A DNA stretch of 50,646 bases from the NCBI GenBank assembly GCA_028821405.1, contig JAPPGK010000113.1:1-50646 (forward strand). The letters run 5' to 3'. Below are positions 8,273 to 17,085 of the stretch, in pieces. Numbering within the stretch: the stretch's first letter is position 1; every line of letters begins with the position of its first letter. The position numbers were made by a program, and so were the translations under genes. The stretch comes from Gammaproteobacteria bacterium. GTDB taxonomy: Bacteria > Pseudomonadota > Gammaproteobacteria > Pseudomonadales > Azotimanducaceae. The notes beneath the pieces were generated by a model. It was not told where the DNA came from, did not search any database, and saw only the letters and a list, made by a program, of their open reading frames with translations.

Positions 8273-9100
8273 TCAGGCTCGAAGCTCGGCCAACACACGT
8301 TCGTGCAACCGCCCATCGCCCGTCGCCAGCACCTCACCACCCATGGCCGGATTGCCGCCGTCCCAGTCCGTGATGACGCCGCCGGCACCTTCAACGACGG
8401 GAATCAGCGCTTGCACGTCGTAGGGCTTGAGGTTTGCTTCGATCACCAGGTCGGCGAGGCCCATGGCGAGCATCGCGTAGAGGTAGCAGTCCGTGCCGTA
8501 GCGCATGCCGCGGGCCAGTCGGCGAATTCGATCGAAACCCGCCACCTGACGCTCGGTGCGGAACATTTCGGGCGCGGTGGTCCCGGCGAGCGCCCAACCC
8601 AAATCCTGGCAACCTCGGGTCGCCAACGCCCGTTCCTCTTGTCCACACCTGTAGATTGCCCGCCCACCGTCGCCGGCAAACGTCTCGTCCAACACCGGCT
8701 GGCGGATCGCCCCAACCACGGGACGCTGGCCATCGAACAGTGCGACCAGGGTTCCCCAGTGCAGGAGCCCCATCACGAAGCCCCGCGTCCCGTCGATCGG
8801 ATCCAGCACCCAGGTCAGACCGTCTCCCATCTCCAAACCGAACTCTTCCCCCAGCACCCCGTGCGACGGATAGGTTCCAAGGATCTCCGCCCGCATTGTG
8901 CGCTCGGCCGCGCGATCCGCCTCGGTGACCGGATCGTATTCCGTACCCGCCTTCTTGTTCTCCACGGCAAGCCGGTGCCGAAACCGCGGCAGGATGACCT
9001 CGCCCGCGAGCCGTGCCAGGTGGCAGGCGAACTCCAGGTATTCGGCACGCGCCTCGCGGTCCACGCGCACGGGCGTATCGGATTGGATCGAGGCTCCCAT
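8273..9100 (-). CDS. Inositol-monophosphatase-family phosphatase (HisN-like)
   Basis: The 275-residue protein of the lithium-sensitive phosphatase family shows 'DPVTEADRAAERTMR', 'GVLGEEFG' and the metal-binding 'WVLDPIDGTRGFVMG'. The GTRGF form is typical of HisN-type histidinol-phosphatases. The C-terminal signature is 'LKPYDVQALIPVVEGAGGVITDWDG'. The operon context (sulfatase and arabinose-5-phosphate isomerase downstream; no his genes) suggests a sugar or inositol phosphate as substrate just as well as histidinol phosphate. It is the first gene of the operon and is divergent from the sensor kinase gene at 9582. Confidence 0.87.
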   Translation of the reverse strand: MGASIQSDTPVRVDREARAEYLEFACHLARLAGEVILPRFRHRLAVENKKAGTEYDPVTEADRAAERTMRAEILGTYPSHGVLGEEFGLEMGDGLTWVLDPIDGTRGFVMGLLHWGTLVALFDGQRPVVGAIRQPVLDETFAGDGGRAIYRCGQEERALATRGCQDLGWALAGTTAPEMFRTERQVAGFDRIRRLARGMRYGTDCYLYAMLAMGLADLVIEANLKPYDVQALIPVVEGAGGVITDWDGGNPAMGGEVLATGDGRLHERVLAELRA

Positions 9101-9581
9101 GACGATATCTTTCTCAACGGTATGGCCCGGCCGACCGGTCCAGGACCCAAGCGCTAAACGATTGTTTCTAGGCGATATTGTGGCGAAGGGCTCGAACCCT
9201 CAACACGCAGCGCCAACGTCGTGTTGTGTGGCTTCGCGGGATCATCAAACAAACTTACCACGCTCGGGACCAAACTGCTGAAGCGAAGGCACCGGCAGCA
9301 CCCCCGCAAGGCGTTCGAGCATCCCTCATCCAATCATGACCATCGTCACGAACACGACAATCGCGGATCGGGGGAGTCAGAAAGGACCAAGGGCAAAATC
9401 AAGGAAGGAGACACACATTGGCCGCCGGATGTGGAGTTTCCGTGTCGCCAGGCGGTAGATGTGTAACTAATGCGGGTAGTACCCGCCTCGCACCGCTTAT
9501 AATCGCCATGTTTTGGCAATGGCATCTACGACGCGCTACGTCGACATGGGGGTTCCCGGCGCGCCCCGCAGGTTGAGGCAG
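9101..9581. other. Divergent intergenic region, 481 bp
   Basis: No gene is supported here. It holds the start region of the hisN operon (minus strand) and the promoter and palindrome of the first hybrid sensor (plus strand). A tRNA T-arm-like sequence lies near 9184-9204 on the minus strand, without a matching acceptor stem. Confidence 0.5.
9472..9503 (+). promoter_or_regulatory. Promoter with operator-like palindrome before the first hybrid sensor
   Basis: A perfect -10 TATAAT lies at 9498-9503. A -35 with a 17-bp spacer would fall at 9475-9480, where no good hexamer is found. Instead a perfect inverted repeat GCGGGT-AGT-ACCCGC (9472-9486) covers that position. A poor -35 overlapped by a palindrome suggests an activator-dependent or repressed promoter. 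Transcription would start near 9510, which supports the ATG at 9582 over the TTG at 9513. Confidence 0.5.
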
Positions 9582-11915
9582 ATGGACACCCGGACGCAGC
9601 AAGACGATGTGCCGCGGGAGCGCTTTTCGACTCTCTGCGCGGCGATGCTGCGCATTGGCGGGAGTCTCGAGGTCGGCACGGTCCTCCAGGAGGTGGTCGA
9701 TGGCGCCCGCGCGTTGACGCGCGCCCGCTACGGCATGATCGCCACCGTCGACGAGCGGGGCCAGCCCCACGACTTCATCACGTCCGGTTTGACTGCAGAA
9801 GAACACCGCCAGCTCGCCGATTGGACGGACGGCCCGCGACTGTTCGAACACCTGCGCGGGCTCCCCTCCCCGGTGAAGATCGAGGACGCACCGACATACC
9901 TGCGTTCCCTCGGCTATGCACACCGACTGTTCGACGCCAAGGTTTTCCTCGGCATGCCGATGCACCACCGGGACGTTCACGTCGGCAGTTTCTTCCTCGC
10001 GGCCGAGGAGGGAGGGACCCGGTTCTCGGACGAGGACGAAGAGATATTGAAGCTCTTCGCGCTACAGGCCGCCGCAGCGGTGACGAACGCCCGCACCTAC
10101 CGCGACGAGCGGCGTGCCCGCGCCGACCTGGAGGCCCTCGTGGAGACATCCCCGATTGGCGTCGTGGTTTTCGATGCGGACACCGGCGTACCCGTTTCGT
10201 ACAACCGCGAGGCCCAGAGGATCGTGGGCGCCCTCTCCGACCCGAACGAGCCGACCGAGCAGTTGCTCGACATGGTCACCTTCCGACGCGCTGACGGTCG
10301 GGAGATCGCTCTCGACGAGTTTCCGATTGCCGGGCAGCTCGGTACCGGGGAGACTGTCCGCGCCGAAGAAATCGTGCTCTCGGTCCCGGACGGGCGCAGC
10401 GTCGCCGCGCTGATCAACGCCACTCCGATAGCGGATCCCGACGGCGGAATCGTCTCGGTGGTCGTAACCATGCAGGACCTGGCCCCACTTCGCGAGTTGG
10501 AAAAGCAAAGAGCCGAGTTCCTGGCGATGGTGAGCCACGAACTTCGCGCACCGCTGACCTCCGTGAAGGGATCGACGGCGACCTTGCTCGGGCCCGGACG
10601 ACCGCTGGATCCGGCGGAGATGGTCCTGTTGTTCCGGATCATCGACGAGCAGGTCGACCGCATGCATGCCTTGATCGGCGACCTTCTAGACGCGGGACGC
10701 ATCCGCGCCGGCACGCTCGCTGTCGCACCCGAAGCCAACGATCTGGCCATGCTCGTCGATCAGGCCAGGAACACCTTCATCAGCGGCGGCGGACGCCACC
10801 CCATCCGGATCGACATTCCGACGGATCTCCCCCGGGTCATGGCCGACGGGGAACGGGTCGTCCAAGTTCTAAACAATCTCGTCACCAACGCAGCCCGGCA
10901 TTCCCCGCCGGCGTCGGCCATCCGGATCGACGCCGAGCTTGACGGGACTCACGTCGCCGTCACCGTGTCCGACCAAGGCGCGGGCGTAGCGCCCGAGCGG
11001 CTGGCGCTACTATTCCGGGAACCCCCAGACGGCACCGGCATCCACGGTCGGGGGCTGGGCCTCGTCATCTGCAAGGGATTGGTGGAGGCCCATGGCGGCC
11101 GCATCCGCGCCGAGAGCAATGGCCTGGGGCTGGGCACGGGGGTGACGTTTACACTGCCGGCGGCACTTGAAGCCGTTGCCGGAGCGAACCACATGGCGGA
11201 CGGATCCGCCCACACGGGTCTCGAGCAGGGAAAGGCGCGCGTTCTCGTGCTGGACGACGATCCGCAGACGCTACGCCTGGTCCGCGACGTGCTCGGGCCG
11301 GCGGGATACCACACTGCGGTCACCGGCGACCCGGCAGAGCTGCCCCGCCTCCTCAGAGAGGAACAGCCGGACCTCGTCCTGTTGGATCTCGTGCTGCCGG
11401 GCACCGACGGCATCGACCTCATGGGTCGCGTCCCGGAGCTCGCGGACGTGCCCGTCATCTTCATCTCGGGCTACGACCGGGCGGAGACGATCGCCACCGC
11501 CTTCGACGCTGGCGCGGTCGACTATATCGTCAAGCCGTTTTCGCCGACGGAACTGGCCGCGAGGGTTCGCGCCGCATTGCGCCGCAACCTCGGTCCTGAG
11601 AGGTTCACCGTAGGCCGACTCGAGGTCCGCCACGAGGAGCGTCGGGTTACGGTCGGCGGTCGGCACGTCCCGCTCACGGCCAAGGAATACGAGGTGTTAA
11701 GAGTGCTCGCCCTGAACGCCGGCCGGGTCATGACGCATGACGCCCTGCTGCGGCGGGTCTGGGACAAGCCTGGCACGAACGACCGTGTGCTTCTGCGAAC
11801 CGTGGTGAGGAAACTCCGTGCCAAGCTGGGCGACGACGCAGCCAATCCGACGTATATCTTCAACGAACGCGGCGTCGGCTACCGCATGGCCGGGCCTCCG
11901 TCACAGCGCAGGTAG
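9582..11915 (+). CDS. Single-chain hybrid sensor kinase / OmpR-type regulator (copy 1)
   Basis: The 777-residue soluble protein carries in order: a GAF domain (about 25-170), a PAS-like domain (about 180-300), HisKA with the phospho-acceptor His in 'FLAMVSHELRAPLTS' (about 319), HATPase_c ('VLNNLVTNAARHS', 'DQGAGV', 'GRGLGLVICK'), a receiver with phospho-acceptor Asp in 'DLVLLDLVLPGTDG' (about 602), the 'KPFSP' loop, and a C-terminal OmpR/PhoB winged helix ('LTAKEYEVLRVLALNAGRVMTHDALLRRVW'). Sensor, kinase, receiver and DNA-binding output are thus in one polypeptide with no membrane segment, implying a cytosolic ligand for the GAF/PAS part. The ATG at 9582 matches the N-terminus of the paralogue at 14730; an upstream frame to 9513 would precede or straddle the predicted transcript start. 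Confidence 0.88.
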   Translation: MDTRTQQDDVPRERFSTLCAAMLRIGGSLEVGTVLQEVVDGARALTRARYGMIATVDERGQPHDFITSGLTAEEHRQLADWTDGPRLFEHLRGLPSPVKIEDAPTYLRSLGYAHRLFDAKVFLGMPMHHRDVHVGSFFLAAEEGGTRFSDEDEEILKLFALQAAAAVTNARTYRDERRARADLEALVETSPIGVVVFDADTGVPVSYNREAQRIVGALSDPNEPTEQLLDMVTFRRADGREIALDEFPIAGQLGTGETVRAEEIVLSVPDGRSVAALINATPIADPDGGIVSVVVTMQDLAPLRELEKQRAEFLAMVSHELRAPLTSVKGSTATLLGPGRPLDPAEMVLLFRIIDEQVDRMHALIGDLLDAGRIRAGTLAVAPEANDLAMLVDQARNTFISGGGRHPIRIDIPTDLPRVMADGERVVQVLNNLVTNAARHSPPASAIRIDAELDGTHVAVTVSDQGAGVAPERLALLFREPPDGTGIHGRGLGLVICKGLVEAHGGRIRAESNGLGLGTGVTFTLPAALEAVAGANHMADGSAHTGLEQGKARVLVLDDDPQTLRLVRDVLGPAGYHTAVTGDPAELPRLLREEQPDLVLLDLVLPGTDGIDLMGRVPELADVPVIFISGYDRAETIATAFDAGAVDYIVKPFSPTELAARVRAALRRNLGPERFTVGRLEVRHEERRVTVGGRHVPLTAKEYEVLRVLALNAGRVMTHDALLRRVWDKPGTNDRVLLRTVVRKLRAKLGDDAANPTYIFNERGVGYRMAGPPSQRR

Positions 11916-12551
11916 CCTTTCCCTCGCCGAGGGCGGAGGATCGCTCCGCCACACCTGGGCGTCCATGATCCTTCCCGCGTTTATGGAAGCATGGCGCTGT
12001 TGGCGACTTTGAACACATAACCTACACACACGCTTCGCAGAATGTGTTTGTAGCGAAGGTGATCGTGCTGCGGTGGTCCCGGTATGGCCTCAGGTAGGCG
12101 CGACCAAGGTCTGATTCTCGGCAGCCCAACGTTACCGAACGACACCGCTCGGACGCTACCGGAACGGTTCCCCGCGATCCTCGTTCTGCCGAACGGCCCC
12201 CAAAAACGTTCATGCGCACCTTAGCCGGTCCTCGCGTCACGCCTGTTTGAAGCGCTGATCGCACAGGTTCCTTCCCAGTCAGGTCCGGGCGTATCCCGAA
12301 CCCTCGCCGTCTCAAATTCCCGCGTCGGGATGCGCACTTTTGACCATACAATCAAATACTTAGATTCCTATACCGTGCGTACACCATGGTGCCAACGGCT
12401 TGGGAGGTCGAGTCGTTGTCATACCCTGATGCGCCAATCGCAGAGGCCAGTCTGCGGTCTAGGTGTGAGCGTGTTTTGAGATTCCGGCAGGAGCATGGCA
12501 GAATTTATCTGACTGTTCAGTCAGTCAGCGTCCTCTGAAGGGAGCAAGCGA
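11916..12551. other. Intergenic region, 636 bp, no convincing gene
   Basis: Just after the sensor stop are two small perfect hairpins: CCCTC/GAGGG (11921-11933) and GGCGGAG/CTCCGCC (11932-11950), without a T-tract. A further stem CTTCGC/GCGAAG lies near 12032-12057. A minus-strand frame (12022-12351) has an arginine-rich shadow-like composition and no family features. The right end contains the promoter and palindrome of the ParB gene. Confidence 0.45.
12476..12524 (+). promoter_or_regulatory. Promoter with TetR-operator-like palindrome upstream of the ParB-like gene
   Basis: A -35 TTGAGA (12476-12481) and a -10 CAGAAT (12499-12504) are 17 bp apart. A perfect palindrome CTGACTG-TT-CAGTCAG follows at 12509-12524, exactly where transcription would begin. 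The TGACTG/CAGTCA form is common among operators of TetR/AcrR repressors, and a TetR-type gene (frameshifted) lies 1.3 kb downstream. The site would block the ParB-like gene when bound. Confidence 0.5.
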
Positions 12552-13763
12552 ATGTCCGGTCATGTTGGTGCGGCGATTGGGCCCGTATCGCGGAAAGAGG
12601 AACACCCGGACCCCGCCGCTCGCGAGGCCAAGGCCCGGTCTCGCAAGGCTGCGGACGGCACCGTTTCGCGGCCCTTGACCGCGGAGACCGTCGAGGTCGA
12701 AGCCTTCGATCCCGAAACCGTTCGCCCCTGGCAGTTTCACAACCGGGCTGGCTCCGGGATGGACGACGTGTCGTTGTCCGCCCTTGCGGCGTCGATTGAC
12801 CGCGACGGACAGCAGCAACCCGGGCTTGCGCGGCGGCTACCGCCCGGCGACAGTCACCTTGTCGAGGCGATCTTCGGCATACGACGCCTCGAAGCGTGCC
12901 GACGTGCCGGTACGTTGTGGCGGGCCGAAGTCCGCGAGTCCTCGTTCCCGGACGCTGAGTGCGCGGCACTCATGCACGGCGAAAACGCGTGGAGCGAGGG
13001 CGTGTCGCCGCTCGAGAACGCCGTGCAATGGAAAGCCATGCTCGATGCCGGCGTGTTCGAAAGCCAGACGGCCTTGGCCGCGCAGCTCGGCTGTGCCCGC
13101 AACACCGTGTCTCGGGCCATCATCACTGCGACGGCCTTGTTCGGGGAGGAGTGGCTCGCCCGGCTGGTGCGCCCCGTCATGCACGAGTTCACCGGCCGCT
13201 CCGCCGAACGCCTTGCACACGCCTACGCAGAGGGATCCCGCCGCCAAGAGGCGCGTAAGCGCGCCGAGGAACTCGACCCCGGGCAGGTGTCGGCACAACG
13301 CCTGCACGATGTATTGTTCGCGCCACGCGCGCGGCCTAATCCATGGAAGACGGTGTTCACACGGCGACGTGGACGCATGGGCGGGGGCTCGACGGTGGCC
13401 AAGATTGAACGCAACGAGGCCGGCGGCTGGTCGGTGACCGTTCGTCCCCACGAGCAGTCGCCGTCGGAAATGGCCGAACTCGCGGAGCAAGTGCGAGCGA
13501 TCGTGGATACGGAGACAGCCGAAGCCGCTGCCGTGCGCCTCGGTCGACGTCTCACCGCGATGTTGACCCCGGAGGAGGCCAAGAGCGCCGAACGATCCTG
13601 GCTCGAGGGATGCGTGTGGACCGCAGCGCACGACAACGGGCTCGACTGGGATCGTTGGCAGAGTGCCGTGGCAGCCGACATCCTGCGGGCCCAGACCCAC
13701 GGTTGGGAACGGGCCGTTGCTAGGGCCGTTGGTGGACGCGAGGCTGACCCGAGCGGCGCGTAG
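12552..13763 (+). CDS. Orphan ParB/RepB-family partition-like protein
   Basis: The 403-residue protein has a basic disordered N-terminus (1-45), a ParB-type N domain (about 46-130; 'FDPETVRPWQFHNR', 'LSALAASIDRDGQQQPGLARRL', 'FGIRRLEACRRAG', 'HGENAWSEGVSPLENAVQW') and a helix-turn-helix ('SQTALAAQLGCARNTVSRAI', about 175-195). The C-terminal half ends in a helical tail. The ParB pattern is that of plasmid partition proteins. No parA, rep or transfer gene accompanies it, so it is an orphan, perhaps a plasmid or integrated-element remnant or a ParB-like regulator. The ATG is preceded by GAAGGGAG and by the TetR-like palindrome at the promoter. Confidence 0.8.
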   Translation: MSGHVGAAIGPVSRKEEHPDPAAREAKARSRKAADGTVSRPLTAETVEVEAFDPETVRPWQFHNRAGSGMDDVSLSALAASIDRDGQQQPGLARRLPPGDSHLVEAIFGIRRLEACRRAGTLWRAEVRESSFPDAECAALMHGENAWSEGVSPLENAVQWKAMLDAGVFESQTALAAQLGCARNTVSRAIITATALFGEEWLARLVRPVMHEFTGRSAERLAHAYAEGSRRQEARKRAEELDPGQVSAQRLHDVLFAPRARPNPWKTVFTRRRGRMGGGSTVAKIERNEAGGWSVTVRPHEQSPSEMAELAEQVRAIVDTETAEAAAVRLGRRLTAMLTPEEAKSAERSWLEGCVWTAAHDNGLDWDRWQSAVAADILRAQTHGWERAVARAVGGREADPSGA

Positions 13764-13817
13764 CCATAACGGCACCACCCCAGGCTGTCCTAAAATGTCC
13801 CATGATGGGTTGGACTA

Positions 13818-14430
13818 CTAGTCGCGAGCGGCGTCCCCAGTCAGCGCGAAGCCGTTCGACGAATCGATCTGCGTAAGCGGTCCCAACACGTCGGCCAATG
13901 GGGTATCGCGACCAATGACGAGCGCACCGTAGCTCGTCGCAACAATCAACCGGGCGAGAGCGTGTTTGTCCAAGGGCGGCATCCAGCCCGCGCCTTCGAG
14001 GCGTGTCAACGTGGTATGCCACGAGTCAACCAGAGTTTCGCTCAACAGTCGCTCGGGATGGCCGTTCAGCGCGGGATCTTTGGCATCCCCCCCTATTCCT
14101 GTCAGCAGGCCTGTAACGTCCGGATCTTCGTCCAGAAAGTCCAGCCACGCCTTCATCACACCGGCGTAGGGACGTTGTCCCGCCCGTGTGCGCGCGCATG
14201 GCCGCCGCGACATGCTCACCGACATAACGGATGACCTCTTCGTACAACCGCGATTTGCTGTCGAAGTGCCAGAATACCGTTCCGTGCGCGACGCCCGCTT
14301 CCGCCGCGATTGTCTTGGCCGAAGCCCCGGCATACCCACACGCCGAGAACTGACGCAACGCAGCCTTTATGATCAGCGTCCTCGTGCGGGATCTGCGTTC
14401 GCTCCTAGATGTCACGGCGGGTCCCACCAT
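13818..14430 (-). pseudogene. TetR/AcrR-family regulator, frameshifted
   Basis: The N-terminal half lies in one frame: MVGPAVTSRSERRSRTRTLI..., then the TetR helix-turn-helix 'GYAGASAKTIAAEAGVAHGTVFWHFDSKSRLYEEVI'. The C-terminal ligand-binding half continues in another frame (from about 14185 down to the stop at 13818, 'PYAGVMKAWLDFLDEDPDVTGLLTGIG...', ending 'FALTGDAARD'). The switch lies near 14160-14195. Neither frame alone gives a full TetR of about 200 residues, whereas together they do. Either the gene is a recent pseudogene or the sequence has a one-base error. The start is uncertain (14430 or upstream to 14490). It faces the ParB-like gene, whose promoter carries a TetR-type palindrome. 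Confidence 0.75.
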
Positions 14431-14589
14431 CAGCCACGCAACGAGAGCGTCCGCGTTCAAGCAGCTGTCCCAACTCGCGCCCCCTGCCAAAGGTCAGTGA
14501 ACTAATGCGCCTCCGAGGCTCCCGAAATCAGAGGACATCGGCCGAAACCGGGAAGCAGCACGCCCCCAACGCAACTCCACGATACACAA

Positions 14590-14607
14590 AACTGTGTGAA
14601 CTGTGTG
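14590..14607 (+). repeat. Tandem 9-bp direct repeat upstream of the second hybrid sensor
   Basis: AACTGTGTG occurs twice without a gap (14590-14598 and 14599-14607), about 125 bp before the start of the second sensor. Direct repeats of this size are the usual type of site for OmpR/PhoB winged-helix regulators, so it could be an autoregulatory site. That is inference. Confidence 0.35.
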
Positions 14608-14729
14608 TGCGCGATTAGGCAGCTTTTGTTCGTTTTGCGTGTGTTTCGCCGGCTGGCGCGCTACCATTGCCGCGCGGGGCATGATTCGGTCACCGCGTTC
14701 GAATCCAGCCGCCGGCACAGGAAGCGCCG

Positions 14730-17078
14730 TTGAACGTTCACGACACCCACCCCAATGCCGGGGAGGCCGCGGAACGCGTTGCCGCGCTCTGCACGGCGAT
14801 CCTTCGCATCGGCGCGAGCCTAGACCCCGACACCGTGCTGCGCGCGGCCGTCGATGGCGCCCGCGACCTCACCGGTGCCCGCCTCGGCATGATCGCCACC
14901 GTCGACGAGACGGGTGCGCCGGACGGCTTCGTCGAGTCGGGCTTCACGCTCGAGGAGACGGCGGAACTCGCTGCCTGGCCGGACCGCGGACCCCTGTTCG
15001 AGCATCTGCGCTCGCTGGAGAAAACCCTGCGCGTGGATGACCTCGCGGCCTACGTCCGCGGCCTCGGGCTCGTCCCGACGCCGGCGCTCTCCCGGACGTT
15101 CCAAGGTACGCCGATGCTCCACCGCGGCGTCAACGTCGGCAGCTTCTTCCTCGCCGAGAAGCCGGCCGGCACCCCGTTCACCGACGCCGACGAAGCGCTG
15201 CTGGCGCTGTTCGCGTCGCAGGCTGCTACGGCTATCGCCAACGCCCGTACCCACCGTGCCGAGCGCCGCGCGCGGGCGCGGGTGGAGGCACTGGTCGAGA
15301 CCTCGCCGGTGGGCGTGGTCGTGTTCGACGTCCACAGCGGGCTGCCGGCCTCGTTCAACCGCGAGGCGCGCCGCATCGTGGCGGGACTGCTCGAACCGGA
15401 TGCGCCACCTGAGTCGGTGCTCAAGGAGCTGACCTGCCGCTTCGCCGACGGCGCCGAGGTCGCACTGGACGGCGTCCGGCTCGCCCGTACGCTCGGTGAC
15501 GCCACCACCCTGCGCGCCGAGGAGGTCGAGCTGTCCATCGCGGACGGTCGCTGCGTACGCACGCTCATCAACGTGACACCGATTCGCAACGAGGACGGCG
15601 GGGTCCTCTCGGTGGTGGTCACGCTTCAGGATCTCGGTCCGCTCGAAGAACTGGAGCGGCTCCGCGCGGAGTTCCTGACGATGGTCAGCCACGAGTTGCG
15701 CGCGCCGCTCACTTCCATCAAGGGCTCGGCGGCGGCCGCACTCGGCGCCAGGCCGCCGCTGCCGCGCACGGAATTGCTGCAATTCCTGCGCATCGTCGAC
15801 GCCCAGGCGGACCACATGCGGGGGCTGATCGGCAACCTGCTGGACGCCGGTCGCATCGAGGCTGGCACCCTGTCGGTCGACCCAAAACCCACCGACGTCG
15901 CGATGCTCGTGGACCGGGCCAGGAACACGTTCGCCAGCGGCGGTGCCGCGAATCCGGTCGGCATCGACCTCCCGCCGGACCTGCCTCGGGTCATGGCCGA
16001 CGGCGAGCGCGTGGAGCAGGTGCTTTACAACCTGCTCACCAACGCCGCCCGGAACTCGCCGGGGTCGTCTCCCATCCGCGTCCAGGCCGCCCGCGACGGC
16101 GTTCACGTCGCCGTCTCGGTCGTCGACCAAGGCCGGGGCCTGGTGCCGAAGACCCTACGGCGCCTGTTCCAGAAGCACGTTGCGCTCGGTGACAAAGGGG
16201 GCGGGATCGGGCCCACAGGGCTTGGGCTCACCATCTGCAAAGGCTTGATCGAGGCGCACGGCGGGCGCATCCGCGCCGAGAGCGCGGGGATCGGCCACGG
16301 TGCGCGGTTCACGTTCACGCTGCCCATCGCCGAGACCGGGCTGGCTGCGCGCACCGCGCACACACCCGAGGCGGCGCGCCCGACCGCCGCGCCCGACCAA
16401 CTGCGCGTCCTAGTCGTCGACGACGACCCGAACATGCTGCGCTTCGTACGCAACGCGCTCACCGAGGCGGGCTACGAGCCGCTGACGACCGCAGACCCTG
16501 ACGAGATCGCCGACCTCTTGCGCACCGAGCGGCCGCATCTCGTCCTCCTCGACCTCGTGCTGCCCGGCGCGGATGGCATCGAGATCATGCAGACCGTCCC
16601 CGAACTGTCCGATGTCCCGGTGATCTTCATCTCCGGCTATGGCCGCGACGAGACCGTCGCCCGCGCCTTCGAGGTCGGTGCCGCCGACTACATCGTCAAG
16701 CCGTTCTCGTCGACCGAGCTCACTGCCCGGGTTGGGGCGCAACTCCGCCGACGCCCGGGCCCCGCGCCGTTCGTCCTCGGCGATCTCGCCATCGATTACG
16801 GCGAGCGCGCGGTCACCGTTACAGGGCGCGCGGTGCCGCTCACACCCACCGAGTACGAACTGCTCCGCATCCTCTCCGTCAACGCCGGTCGCGTAGTGAC
16901 CACCGAGGCATTGCTGCGCCAGGCTTGGGGCACGCGCAAACCGGGCGGTGACTCCGGTCGCGTACGCGCGTTCGTCAAGCAGGTTCGGGACAAACTCGGC
17001 GACGACGCCGCGAACCCCCGCTACGTCTTCAACCAACGCGGCGTCGGCTACCGCATGCCAATGCCGGACGAGCCCTGA
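14730..17078 (+). CDS. Single-chain hybrid sensor kinase / OmpR-type regulator (copy 2)
   Basis: The 782-residue paralogue of the 9582 gene has the same domain order: GAF (about 25-172), PAS-like (about 180-300), HisKA with His321 ('FLTMVSHELRAPLTS'), HATPase_c ('VLYNLLTNAARNS', 'DQGRGLV', 'GLGLTICKG'), receiver ('VLVVDDDPN', 'LVLLDLVLPGADG', 'KPFSS') and winged helix ('LTPTEYELLRILSVNAGRVVTTEALLRQAWG'). All key kinase and receiver residues are kept. It starts at TTG with AGGAAG at good spacing. The two proteins align along their full length with clear divergence in the GAF and PAS parts, so they probably sense different ligands. It is followed by an array of hairpins. Confidence 0.88.
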   Translation: MNVHDTHPNAGEAAERVAALCTAILRIGASLDPDTVLRAAVDGARDLTGARLGMIATVDETGAPDGFVESGFTLEETAELAAWPDRGPLFEHLRSLEKTLRVDDLAAYVRGLGLVPTPALSRTFQGTPMLHRGVNVGSFFLAEKPAGTPFTDADEALLALFASQAATAIANARTHRAERRARARVEALVETSPVGVVVFDVHSGLPASFNREARRIVAGLLEPDAPPESVLKELTCRFADGAEVALDGVRLARTLGDATTLRAEEVELSIADGRCVRTLINVTPIRNEDGGVLSVVVTLQDLGPLEELERLRAEFLTMVSHELRAPLTSIKGSAAAALGARPPLPRTELLQFLRIVDAQADHMRGLIGNLLDAGRIEAGTLSVDPKPTDVAMLVDRARNTFASGGAANPVGIDLPPDLPRVMADGERVEQVLYNLLTNAARNSPGSSPIRVQAARDGVHVAVSVVDQGRGLVPKTLRRLFQKHVALGDKGGGIGPTGLGLTICKGLIEAHGGRIRAESAGIGHGARFTFTLPIAETGLAARTAHTPEAARPTAAPDQLRVLVVDDDPNMLRFVRNALTEAGYEPLTTADPDEIADLLRTERPHLVLLDLVLPGADGIEIMQTVPELSDVPVIFISGYGRDETVARAFEVGAADYIVKPFSSTELTARVGAQLRRRPGPAPFVLGDLAIDYGERAVTVTGRAVPLTPTEYELLRILSVNAGRVVTTEALLRQAWGTRKPGGDSGRVRAFVKQVRDKLGDDAANPRYVFNQRGVGYRMPMPDEP

Positions 17079-17085
17079 TCCTGCC

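Noticed and set aside
9184-9204. tRNA T-arm-like sequence (GTTCGAG with a 5-bp stem) on the minus strand
   Set aside because: No acceptor 5' strand, anticodon arm or CCA end can be paired with it, so it is not a tRNA; at most it is a fragment.
12022-12351. Minus-strand open frame of 109 codons
   Set aside because: Arginine-rich composition, no ribosome site and no family features; likely a chance frame in GC-rich DNA.
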